Source of the DNA: Duganella lactea
GTDB taxonomy: Bacteria; Pseudomonadota; Gammaproteobacteria; Burkholderiales; Burkholderiaceae_D
DNA length: 64,000 bases
Assembly (NCBI RefSeq): GCF_009857505.1
Contig: NZ_WWCP01000015.1
Span: 1-64,000 of the forward strand
Reading direction: 5' to 3'
Shown here: in pieces, positions 26,309 to 36,914 of the stretch
Position numbering within the stretch: the stretch's first letter is position 1
Layout: the number at the start of each line of letters is the position of its first letter
Notes under the pieces: model-generated
Databases searched by the model: none
The model's input: the letters and a program-made list of their open reading frames with translations, nothing else
Told to the model about the DNA's origin: nothing
Position numbers and translations under genes: made by a program

Positions 26309-27410
26309 CCACCACCAGCATGCCGCAGGCCAGCGCCGCGAAGGCCCACTCCAGGCCCACCGCATGCGCGACAAAACCGATCAGTCCCGGCCCGGCCAGA
26401 ATGCCGGCATAGCCGATGGTTGAAATCGCGCTGACCGCCAGGCCGGCCGGCATGTCACGCTGACTGCCCGCCGCCGAAAACAGCACCGGCACAATGTTCG
26501 ACGCTCCGCAGCCAATCAGCGCAAAGCCCGGCAGCGCCAGCCACGCCGACGGCGCCAGCACCACGATGAGGAAGCCGGCGGCGGCGGCCAGCCCGCCCAG
26601 CAGCAGCACGCGGCGGCCGCCGAAGCGCTGCACGATCTTGTCGCCATTCAGGCGGCCGATGGTCATCGTCACCGCGAACGCCGCGTAACCCAGGCCGCCC
26701 TGCGCGCCGCTCATGCCGCCGTTGATCAGCATCACCGCGCTCCAGTCGAGCACCGCGCCTTCGGCCAGAAACACGAACATGCACAACACGCCGATCAGCA
26801 CCACGGCGCCGCGCGGCACCACCAGAAACGGCGCGTCACGTTCCGCCGCCGGCGCCTCGCGCAGCAGTTGCGGACCTGCCACCAGCAGCACGCCGGCGAC
26901 GATCATGGTCATCACCACCGAGGCGCTGACGATGCCCATGCCCAGCCACAGCATCAAACTCATGCCGCCCGCGCCGGCAATGCCGCCGACGCTGAACATG
27001 CCGTGGAAACCCGACATCAGCGCGCCGCCGTAGTCCTTTTCGACGATCACCGCCTGCACATTCATCGACACATCGAGCGTGCCGATGGTGGCGCCAAACA
27101 GGAACAAGGTCAATCCCAGCAAGGGCGCGCTCGGCGCCATCGCCAGAAACGGAAACACCACGCAGCAGCCCAAGCCGGACCAAAGAATCACGCGGCGGCA
27201 GCCGTAGCGCGCCGCCAGCACGCCGGTCACCGGCATCGCCATCAGCGAGCCGATGCCGAGGCACAGCAACAGCAGGCCCAGTTGCGCCGCATCGACGCCG
27301 GTGCGCGACTGCGCATACGGCACCAGCGGCGCCCAGGACGACATGGCCATGCCGGCCGCGAGGAAAGCCAGGCGCGTCGAGACGCGCTGTTTTAAACCAG
27401 TAGTTTTCAT
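26283..27410 (-). CDS. MFS transporter (YbjJ/fucose permease-like)
   Basis: This 375-residue inner-membrane transporter has about 12 predicted helices. The start at 27410 (MKTTGLKQRVSTRLAFLAAG) removes a Cys/Leu-rich upstream extension with repeat-derived codons. The first-half motif ARYGCRRVILWSGLG resembles the MFS loop 2-3 signature, and SWAPLVPYAQSRTG near the start is typical of YbjJ-type members. No substrate can be assigned. It is convergent with the MobA-MoeA gene, overlapping it by 26 bp, and its promoter lies near short tandem repeats at 27462-27515. Confidence 0.85.
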   Translation of the reverse strand: MKTTGLKQRVSTRLAFLAAGMAMSSWAPLVPYAQSRTGVDAAQLGLLLLCLGIGSLMAMPVTGVLAARYGCRRVILWSGLGCCVVFPFLAMAPSAPLLGLTLFLFGATIGTLDVSMNVQAVIVEKDYGGALMSGFHGMFSVGGIAGAGGMSLMLWLGMGIVSASVVMTMIVAGVLLVAGPQLLREAPAAERDAPFLVVPRGAVVLIGVLCMFVFLAEGAVLDWSAVMLINGGMSGAQGGLGYAAFAVTMTIGRLNGDKIVQRFGGRRVLLLGGLAAAAGFLIVVLAPSAWLALPGFALIGCGASNIVPVLFSAAGSQRDMPAGLAVSAISTIGYAGILAGPGLIGFVAHAVGLEWAFAALACGMLVVATQARRTA

Positions 27411-27461
27411 GGTAGTCGGTTTAATTGGGTGATCGGCAGCACGCGGCAGCACACCACCCCG

Positions 27462-27515
27462 AAGCACAAGCACGCACAAGCAAGCACAAACAAGCACAAA
27501 CAAGCACAAGCACGG
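27462..27515. repeat. Short tandem repeats of a CAAGCACAAA unit
   Basis: Three tandem copies of CAAGCACAAA or close variants occupy 27481-27510, flanked by degenerate ACAAGCA copies. They lie in the 135-bp gap between the MFS gene and rmuC. No function is apparent; copy number may vary between strains. Confidence 0.8.
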
Positions 27516-27545
27516 ATTTATGCAGATCAGCGCACGGACGCCGGG

Positions 27546-28823
27546 TTAATCGGTATCAAGTTCGCCCTTGTCCCCGCCCTCGGCGCCCATCAACAATTGC
27601 GCCTGCTCGCTCGGCAGCGCCTCCACCGTCTTGAGCTTGCGCGCCATGGCGCGGCTGCGGGTTTCGGCCGACTCGATATTCTTGGCGGCGCGCTCCAGCG
27701 TCAGCTTGGTCGCGGCCAGCACATCGCCGAACTTCGAGAACTCGGTCTTCACCGCGCCCAGCACCTGCCACACTTCCGACGAGCGCTTTTCCAGCGCCAG
27801 CGTGCGGAAGCCCATCTGCAGGCTATTGAGCAGCGCCGTCAGCGTCGACGGACCGGCGATGCTGATGCGACTCACCCGCTGCAACTCGTCGGCCAGGCCG
27901 GGACGGCGCATCACTTCCGCATACAGACCCTCGGTCGGCAGGAACAGGATCGCGAAGTCGGTGGTGTGCGGCGGCGATACGTACTTCTCGGCGATGGTGC
28001 GCGCCTCGTTGCGCACCGCCCGTTCCAGCTCGCGGCCGGCCAGCGCCACGCCTTCGGCATCGGCGTTGTCGGCGGCTTCCAGCAGACGTTCGTACTGCTC
28101 CTTCGGGAACTTGGCGTCGATCGGCATCCACACCGGCGCGCCGTTGTCGCCCTGCCCCGGCAACTTGAGCGCGAACTCCACCCGCGCGCCGCTGCCGGCG
28201 ATAGTCTCGACGTTCTTCGCGTATTGATCGGGCGTGAGCACCTGCTCCAGCAGCATCTCCAGCTGCACCTCGCCCCAGGTGCCGCGCGTCTTGACGTTGG
28301 TCAGCACGCGTTTCAGGTCGCCGACGCCCAGCGCCAGCTGCTGCATTTCACCCAGCCCCTGGTGCACCCGCTCCAGCCGCTCGGACACTTGCTGGAACGA
28401 CGCGGTCAACCGCGACTCCAGCGTGGCGTGCAGCTTCTCGTCCACCGTCTTGCGCATCTCTTCGAGACGGGCGCCGTTGTCGGCCTGCAGATCCTTGATC
28501 TTCAGTTCCAGCGTGGCGCGGATTTCCTCCATGCGCTGATGCATGCTGTCGGTGAACAGCTTGATGCTGCGCGCCTGCTCGTTGCGGCCGACCAGGCCTT
28601 GCGCCTCCAGTTGGCGGCGCATCGCGTCAAACTGCTGCACCGAGGCGGCGTTGCTGGCCTGCGCGGTGGCCTGCAATTGCAGCCGCACTTCGCGCTCCAC
28701 CCGCTCGATGCGCTCGGCCAGATCGCCCGTCGGCCCGCCGCGGGAACGCAGCAACGCCATCACCTGCAACGCGATGACGGCGACCAGCGCCGCCAACAAC
28801 ACAAAAAACCCGATCTGGCTCAT
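27546..28823 (-). CDS. rmuC: DNA recombination protein RmuC
   Basis: RmuC is a predicted nuclease-like protein that limits recombination at inverted repeats. The 425-residue product has an N-terminal membrane anchor (about residues 4-27), a long coiled coil (about residues 35-160: ERIERVEREVRLQLQ, then repeated heptads) and the RmuC core domain with GTWGEVQLEMLLEQVLTPDQY and PIDAKFPKEQYERLL. Length is typical. It starts four bases after the globin gene, which itself follows the quorum-sensing synthase, so the three are probably cotranscribed. Confidence 0.93.
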   Translation of the reverse strand: MSQIGFFVLLAALVAVIALQVMALLRSRGGPTGDLAERIERVEREVRLQLQATAQASNAASVQQFDAMRRQLEAQGLVGRNEQARSIKLFTDSMHQRMEEIRATLELKIKDLQADNGARLEEMRKTVDEKLHATLESRLTASFQQVSERLERVHQGLGEMQQLALGVGDLKRVLTNVKTRGTWGEVQLEMLLEQVLTPDQYAKNVETIAGSGARVEFALKLPGQGDNGAPVWMPIDAKFPKEQYERLLEAADNADAEGVALAGRELERAVRNEARTIAEKYVSPPHTTDFAILFLPTEGLYAEVMRRPGLADELQRVSRISIAGPSTLTALLNSLQMGFRTLALEKRSSEVWQVLGAVKTEFSKFGDVLAATKLTLERAAKNIESAETRSRAMARKLKTVEALPSEQAQLLMGAEGGDKGELDTD

Positions 28824-28827
28824 GGCA

Positions 28828-29229
28828 TCAATCCGGCTTGTTACGCATCCAGTCGGCGGTCTGGAAGAAGGAGTTCATCAGGCGCACGCGCAATTCGGTG
28901 TCGATGCCGACATCCTCCATCGCCCACGCCATGCAGCGCAGCCACTGGTCGCGTTCCTGCGTGCCGATGGCGAACGGCATGTGGCGCATGCGCAGGCGCG
29001 GATGGCCGTGCGCCTGCTGATACAGGTCCGGCCCACCCATCCAGCCGCTGAGGAACATGAACAGGCGTTGGTTGGCATTGTCCAGCGACGGGCCGTGCAC
29101 CGAGCGCAGCAGTTGGAACTCCGGTTCGAGTTCCATCAGATCATAAAAACGGTTGACCATTTCGCGAATGGTCGACTCGCCGCCGATTACGTCATAGAGG
29201 GTACGGGATTCTTCAGTCATACCCGCCAT
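28828..29229 (-). CDS. Group II truncated haemoglobin
   Basis: This 133-residue haem protein is of the trHbO-like class, which binds oxygen and often takes part in nitric oxide or peroxide chemistry or supports respiration at low oxygen. Visible marks are LYDVIGGESTIREMVNRFYDLM at the N-terminus, the LFMFLSGWMGGPDLYQQAHGHPRLRMRHMPF core with the proximal His, and the distal-site Tyr in FYDL. The start could also be the ATG at 29220. Only six bases separate it from the upstream autoinducer synthase gene and four from rmuC, so expression is likely shared. Confidence 0.92.
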   Translation of the reverse strand: MAGMTEESRTLYDVIGGESTIREMVNRFYDLMELEPEFQLLRSVHGPSLDNANQRLFMFLSGWMGGPDLYQQAHGHPRLRMRHMPFAIGTQERDQWLRCMAWAMEDVGIDTELRVRLMNSFFQTADWMRNKPD

Positions 29230-29235
29230 GATAGC

Positions 29236-30468
29236 TTATACGAGGGCCAGCTTGCGCGCGCGCCGCGTCGACGACCAGCTCTCCAGATCGGCCGCGTCGC
29301 GGATCGCCTCGCAGGCGTGGACGATGCGCGCCAGCCGCGCGCGATCCAGCCCGGCGTTGAGCGTCAGCCGCACCAGCGAGCGGTTCTTCGGCGTCGCCGG
29401 CGCGCAGAACATGGCGCCGTACACGCCGTGGTTTTCCAGCAGCTTGCGCAGCGCCAGCGTTTTCGGTTCCGGCCCCGGTTCCAGCGCGATGATCTGCTCC
29501 GAGCCGTCGCCGACGTTGTAGCCCAGCGCACTCAATGCCTCGCGCAGCGCGCGCGCGTGTTGATGCAGCGCGGCGCGGCGGTCATCGGCGGCGGCAATGA
29601 AATCGATGGCCGCATCGAGCCACGCCAGCTCATGCCCCAGCAGGCAGGAACTGAAAATCGCCGGACGCGACTCCGACAAAAAATAGCCTTTGAAATAGCG
29701 GCTACAGGTGATAAAGCCGGCGCGCCCGGCAAACGCCTTGGCCAGCGAGGCGGTGCGAAAATGCACCCGCTCACTCAAACCCAGCGCCGCCACCAGCCCC
29801 GCCCCGCGCGGCCCGTGCGTGCCCAACGAATGGGATTCGTCGACGATCAGCATGCAGCCAGTGCGCTCCGCCGTCTCCACCAACGCCAGCAGCGGCGCCA
29901 CGCTGCCGTTGGTGCTGTACAGCGCATCGACCACGATCAGGCCGCGCCCGTGGCGCTGCAATTGCTTCTGCAAATGCGCGATGTCGTTGTGCAGGAAGGA
30001 CACCGGCAGCGCGCCGGCCGACTGCACGCCCTCCCACAGCGAGGCATGCGCCTGCATGTCCAGATACACCGGCACGCCCGGCCCGGCCAGTGTCTGCACC
30101 AGTCCGACGTTGGCGGCCCAGCCGGATTGCGCCAGCACGCCATCCTCGGCGCCCATGAAATGCGCCAGCTTGCGTTCCAGCCGGTGCTGCGCGCTGCCCT
30201 CCTGCAGATAAACGGCCGACATCAGCAGCTCGCCCTGACCGCGCTGCAACGCCGCCGCCTGCGCGCCCACCAGCGCCGGCTCGCCGGCCAGACACAGGTA
30301 GTCGTTGCCGGCCAGGAACACCGCGTCGGACGGTATCGGCTGCCACGCGTGCGGATGCTCGCCGCCGAGCAACTGGGCGATGCGGGTGACGTAATGCAGG
30401 TCGATGCGGCGGCTGACAAAGTCGGGGAAGCACGTCGAAGGTTGGTCTTGGGCAATTGCATCGCTCAT
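29236..30468 (-). CDS. jqsA: Alpha-hydroxyketone autoinducer synthase (CqsA/LqsA/JqsA family)
   Basis: This PLP-dependent acyl transferase of the alpha-oxoamine synthase family makes CAI-1/LAI-1-type signals from an acyl-CoA and an amino acid-derived donor. The 410-residue product has the PLP Lys at about residue 244 in RTASLAKAFAGRAGF, which matches CqsA rather than KBL/BioF, and DESHSLGTHGPRGAG at about 210-224. FLAGNDYLCLAGEP near residue 51 is also typical. The divergent kinase and regulator match the LqsA-LqsS-LqsR/JqsA-JqsS-JqsR layout known from Legionella and Janthinobacterium. Two FNR-type boxes lie in its upstream region. The symbol rests on synteny and motif. Confidence 0.9.
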   Translation of the reverse strand: MSDAIAQDQPSTCFPDFVSRRIDLHYVTRIAQLLGGEHPHAWQPIPSDAVFLAGNDYLCLAGEPALVGAQAAALQRGQGELLMSAVYLQEGSAQHRLERKLAHFMGAEDGVLAQSGWAANVGLVQTLAGPGVPVYLDMQAHASLWEGVQSAGALPVSFLHNDIAHLQKQLQRHGRGLIVVDALYSTNGSVAPLLALVETAERTGCMLIVDESHSLGTHGPRGAGLVAALGLSERVHFRTASLAKAFAGRAGFITCSRYFKGYFLSESRPAIFSSCLLGHELAWLDAAIDFIAAADDRRAALHQHARALREALSALGYNVGDGSEQIIALEPGPEPKTLALRKLLENHGVYGAMFCAPATPKNRSLVRLTLNAGLDRARLARIVHACEAIRDAADLESWSSTRRARKLALV

Positions 30469-30554
30469 GGTGAATCTCCTTGAGATTTAGACAGGAAAGA
30501 TTGTTTTTTTGTGAACCGAAGTGCCCACGATGCGGCTAAAAAAACTCATAGAGA

Positions 30555-30568
30555 TTGATACGGATCAA
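30555..30568. promoter_or_regulatory. Perfect FNR/ANR-type box in the jqsA/jqsS promoter region
   Basis: TTGAT-ACGG-ATCAA is an exact match to the FNR/ANR consensus. It is centred about 93 bp before jqsA and 81 bp before jqsS. On the plus strand its left half doubles as a -35-like TTGATA, 18 bp from GATATT, so occupancy could repress jqsS; effects on jqsA are open. Confidence 0.65.
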
Positions 30569-30620
30569 TTACTGTTTTGATATTTCCAAACACGTTGCAA
30601 ATTAAGGTGATGATGGCACC

Positions 30621-30634
30621 TTGATAAAAGTCAA
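30621..30634. promoter_or_regulatory. Second, near-perfect FNR/ANR-type box before jqsS
   Basis: TTGAT-AAAA-GTCAA differs from the FNR/ANR consensus by one base. It lies 8 bp before the jqsS start codon, a position suited to repression of jqsS rather than activation. Confidence 0.45.
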
Positions 30635-30642
30635 TCGTCACC

Positions 30643-31908
<1,266 letters not shown>

Positions 31909-31911
31909 ATC

Positions 31912-32919
31912 ATGCATCTACCCGTCTATGCCCATCCGACGCTGACCGTGCTGGTTGACGACAGCGATTCGTTCCTGCGCAGCCTGTCGTTCCAGCTCAA
32001 CCCGATGCTGGCCAACAAGACCTTCCATGACGCCCTCGACGCGCTGCGCTGGCTGCGCGCCAGCGCGCCGGACAGCGCGATGCCGCTGCACGTCAACTTC
32101 GACATGCAAAACCTGCCGGCCGACCAGTGCAATGTGACGCTGGAACTGGACCGCATCTACCGCATCGCCGAACAGCGCGAGCGCTTCGCCACGCCGTCGG
32201 TGCTGGTGGTCGATTACTCGATGCCGCAGATGAACGGGCTGGAATTCTGCGAGGCGGTGGCGCACCTGCCGTGCAAGAAGATCCTGTTTACCGGCGCGGC
32301 CGACGAGAAGGTCGCGGTCAGCGCCTTCAACCGCGGCCTGATCGACCGCTACATCCAGAAGAGCGACGACCACGCGCTGGATATTCTGGAGATGGAAATC
32401 GCCACCATGCAGGACTGCTACTTCGACAGCCGCGCCGACATCCTGCGCGAAATGGCGGCGCTGCACGATTACCGCTTCCTGACCGATCCGACGCTGACGG
32501 CGGTGGTGCGGGAACTCAAGCGCGCCATGGGTTTCGTCGAGCATTACATCTTCCCCAACCCAACCGGCATCCTGTTCCTCGACCAGCAGGGCAAGGCCAC
32601 GCTGATGGTGATCGAGACCGAGCAGAGCATGCAGTCGCAGTATGAAATCGCCCGCGACAGCGATGCGCCGCGCTCGTTGTTGAAGGCGCTGATGGAACGC
32701 CGCGTGCTGACCTTTTTCAGCGATCCGTTCGGCGATGGCATGTACACCAGCGCCATGGCCGAGAACTGGCACCGCTACAGCGCCGCGCCGCGCATCTGCC
32801 AGGGCCGGGAAACTTATTATTGGGCGCTGTTCGACCTGCCCGGCCACTATTTCGCGCAGCGCCCCGTCACCTATGCGCAGTTTTTGCAGGCGCTGCAGCC
32901 GCAGGGGGTAGCGGCGTAG
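31912..32919 (+). CDS. jqsR: Quorum-sensing response regulator (JqsR/LqsR-like)
   Basis: This 335-residue protein has an N-terminal receiver domain: acidic pair in VLVDDSDSFLR, phospho-acceptor Asp101 in VLVVDYSMPQMNGLEF, Thr/Ser in LFTGAAD and Lys in YIQKSDD. A roughly 45-residue insertion (about residues 48-92) separates the acidic pair from the Asp. The C-terminal half lacks a recognisable DNA-binding domain and contains a conserved-looking block around EHYIFPNPTGILFLDQQGKA. This matches the LqsR-type regulators, whose output mechanism is poorly understood. It is cotranscribed with jqsS and ends convergently 10 bp from the next gene. Confidence 0.85.
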   Translation: MHLPVYAHPTLTVLVDDSDSFLRSLSFQLNPMLANKTFHDALDALRWLRASAPDSAMPLHVNFDMQNLPADQCNVTLELDRIYRIAEQRERFATPSVLVVDYSMPQMNGLEFCEAVAHLPCKKILFTGAADEKVAVSAFNRGLIDRYIQKSDDHALDILEMEIATMQDCYFDSRADILREMAALHDYRFLTDPTLTAVVRELKRAMGFVEHYIFPNPTGILFLDQQGKATLMVIETEQSMQSQYEIARDSDAPRSLLKALMERRVLTFFSDPFGDGMYTSAMAENWHRYSAAPRICQGRETYYWALFDLPGHYFAQRPVTYAQFLQALQPQGVAA

Positions 32920-32929
32920 CGGCGTTGCC

Positions 32930-35464
32930 TCAGGCTTCGCGCAGCGTTTGCAGCGGCGGCTGGCGCAGCACGTTGCGCAGTCCCAGCCAGCCGCCGGCGA
33001 TGGCGCACAGCGCGCCGGCCACCAGCCCGACCAGCCACACCACCGGGCTGAATGCCCACGCGAACTTGAACTGGTAGGTGGCCAGCGCCCAGCCCATGGC
33101 CGCCGCGCCGCTGGCCGCCAGCACGCCGGACAGCGCGCCGACCAGTGTGAACTCGATCAACTGCGCCTGCGACAGCTGCTTGCGCGTGGCGCCCAGCGCG
33201 CGCAGCAGGCCGGCCTCGCGCGTGCGCTCGTCCTGGGAACCCATCAGCGCGGCGTACAGCACCAGCCCCCCGGAGGCCAGCGTGAAGAGGAACAGGAACT
33301 CCACCGCCGTGATCACCTGGTCCAGCACCGCCTGCACCTGGCGCAGAATGCCGCCGATATCGACGATGGTCAGGTTCGGATAATCACGCGTCAGCGCGTT
33401 CATCAGCGCGCCCTGGCCTTGCGGCAGGTGGAAGGCGGTGAGCCAGCTTTGCGAAATATCGGTCATCGCCGCCGGATTGATGATGGCAAAGAAGTTGACC
33501 CGCATCGAGCCCCAATCGAGCTTGCGGATGCTGGTGATGGTCACGTCCACCGGCGAGCCGGCGATGTCGAAGCGCAGCTTGTCGCCGAGCTTCCAGCGCA
33601 GCGTCTTGGCGATGCCCTCCTCCACCGATACTTCCGGGAAGCCCGGCTTGTCCTCAAACCACTTGCCCTGCACGATACGGTTCTCCGGCTGCATCCGGGC
33701 CATGGTCGACAGGTTGAACTCGCGGTCGGCCAGGCCGCGCGCGCGGTCCTCGGCATAGGTCTGGGCGGTGACCGGCGCGCCGTTCACCGCGGTCAGGCGG
33801 CCGCGGATCATCGGGTACTGCGGCGCATAGTTGACGCCGGCCGCTTTCAGCCTGTTGGCGATGTCCTCGCCCTGCTCCGGCTGGATGTTGATGATGAAGC
33901 GGTTCGGCGCATCCGGCGGCGTGGCGTTGCGCCAGGCGGTCATCAGGTCGCCGCGCACCACGGTCAGCACCAGCAGCGCCATCATGCCCAGCGCCAGCGA
34001 CACCACCTGCACGATGGTGGCGCCCGGACGGCGCTGCAACGAGGTGATGGCGAAGCGCCAGCTTTGATGGTCGATCAGGCCGCGCAGCGACCGCAGCGAA
34101 CGCAGTCCCAGCCAGGCCACCAGCCCGAACACCGCGAACGCGCCGAAGAAGCCCAGCGCCGTGTACAGCGCCATCGCCGGATCACCGGCCTGCCACAGCA
34201 GCAGCGCGACAAAGCCGCCCATGCCGAAGCCGTAGGTGGCCAGCGCGCCGACGTTGGGCGGCTCCTGCTCGCGGCGGATCACGCGGTTGTGCGGCACCTT
34301 GCGCAGTTGCAGGATCGGCGGCAGCGCGAACGCGGCCAGCAGCAGGATGCCGATCGCCATGCCTTGCAGCGCCGGGAACAGCGTCGGCGCCGGCAGCCCG
34401 GCCGATACCAGCGAACCCAGCACCTCCAGCAGCACGTAATGGGCGCCGAAGCCGATCGCCACGCCAAGCGCGCTGCCGGCCACGCCCACCAGCAGGAACT
34501 CGATCAGGTACATGGCGGTGACCTGGTTTTGCGTCAGCCCGAGGCAGCGCAGCATGGCGCAGGCGTCGAGGTGGCGCTGCATGAAACGGCGCGCCGCCAT
34601 CGCCACGGCGACCGCCGCCAGCATCGCCGACAGCAGGCCGACCAGCGACAGGAAACGGTCGGCGCGCTCCAGCGTGGTTTGCATTTCCGGGCGGCCGTCG
34701 AGCGACTCGACCCGCACGCCTTTGATGTTCTGGTGCTTGATCTCCGCCTTCAGCCATGCCTCGAACTCACTGGCCGCTTGCGCGCCGTTGTTCAGCGACG
34801 CCGGCGCGCCGACCAGCATGCGGTAGTTCACCCGCGAGCCCGGCTGGATCAGGTTGGTGGCGTCGAGGTCGGACAAGGCGAACATCACGCGCGGCGCGAA
34901 GGCCATGAAGTTGGCGCCCCGATCCGGCTCGCCGGCGATGATCCGCGTGATGGTGAAACGCTTGTCGCCCAGCTGGATCGGCTGGCCGACGGCGGTGTTC
35001 AGGCTGCCCAGCAGGCCCGGCTCCACCCACACGCTGCCGGGCGCGGGCACGCCGTCGGCGGCCACGCCGATGCTTTGCTCGGCCTGCGCGGCGTCGGTGG
35101 TGGTCTTGACCTTGCCGCGCAGCGGATAGCCGGGGCCGACAGCCTTCAGGGCCGACAACACCGACAGCGACTGCTCGCCCTCGCCCGCCTGCGCCATGCT
35201 GGGGAAGCTGATGGTGTCGGTCACCACCAGCCCGCGCCGCACGGCTTGCGCGCGCCAGTCGGCGCGCACCGGCAGGTCGGCGCTGACCACCACGTCGGCG
35301 CCCAGCAACTGGTGCGCGTCACGCTCCAGTCCGCTACGCAGGCGGTCGATGAAGAAGCCGGTGGCCGACAAGGCCGCCACGGCCACCGTCAGCGCGATCA
35401 GCAGAAAGCGCAGCTGGCCGGCGCGCCAGTCGCGCGCCGTCATGTTGAGGGCAAGTTTAAACAT
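32930..35464 (-). CDS. FtsX/MacB-type ABC transporter permease (YbbP-like)
   Basis: This 844-residue inner-membrane permease has a duplicated FtsX-like architecture: one N-terminal helix (about residues 18-38), a large periplasmic domain, a cluster of helices in the middle (around LLSAMLAAVAVAMAARRFMQRHLDACAMLRCLGLT), and a second block ending with four C-terminal helices. The organisation matches YbbP-like permeases that normally work with a YbbA ATPase in lipid or lipoprotein handling. No ATPase gene is adjacent. It starts immediately after the deaminase gene, likely in one transcript. Confidence 0.85.
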   Translation of the reverse strand: MFKLALNMTARDWRAGQLRFLLIALTVAVAALSATGFFIDRLRSGLERDAHQLLGADVVVSADLPVRADWRAQAVRRGLVVTDTISFPSMAQAGEGEQSLSVLSALKAVGPGYPLRGKVKTTTDAAQAEQSIGVAADGVPAPGSVWVEPGLLGSLNTAVGQPIQLGDKRFTITRIIAGEPDRGANFMAFAPRVMFALSDLDATNLIQPGSRVNYRMLVGAPASLNNGAQAASEFEAWLKAEIKHQNIKGVRVESLDGRPEMQTTLERADRFLSLVGLLSAMLAAVAVAMAARRFMQRHLDACAMLRCLGLTQNQVTAMYLIEFLLVGVAGSALGVAIGFGAHYVLLEVLGSLVSAGLPAPTLFPALQGMAIGILLLAAFALPPILQLRKVPHNRVIRREQEPPNVGALATYGFGMGGFVALLLWQAGDPAMALYTALGFFGAFAVFGLVAWLGLRSLRSLRGLIDHQSWRFAITSLQRRPGATIVQVVSLALGMMALLVLTVVRGDLMTAWRNATPPDAPNRFIINIQPEQGEDIANRLKAAGVNYAPQYPMIRGRLTAVNGAPVTAQTYAEDRARGLADREFNLSTMARMQPENRIVQGKWFEDKPGFPEVSVEEGIAKTLRWKLGDKLRFDIAGSPVDVTITSIRKLDWGSMRVNFFAIINPAAMTDISQSWLTAFHLPQGQGALMNALTRDYPNLTIVDIGGILRQVQAVLDQVITAVEFLFLFTLASGGLVLYAALMGSQDERTREAGLLRALGATRKQLSQAQLIEFTLVGALSGVLAASGAAAMGWALATYQFKFAWAFSPVVWLVGLVAGALCAIAGGWLGLRNVLRQPPLQTLREA

Positions 35465-36914
<1,450 letters not shown>

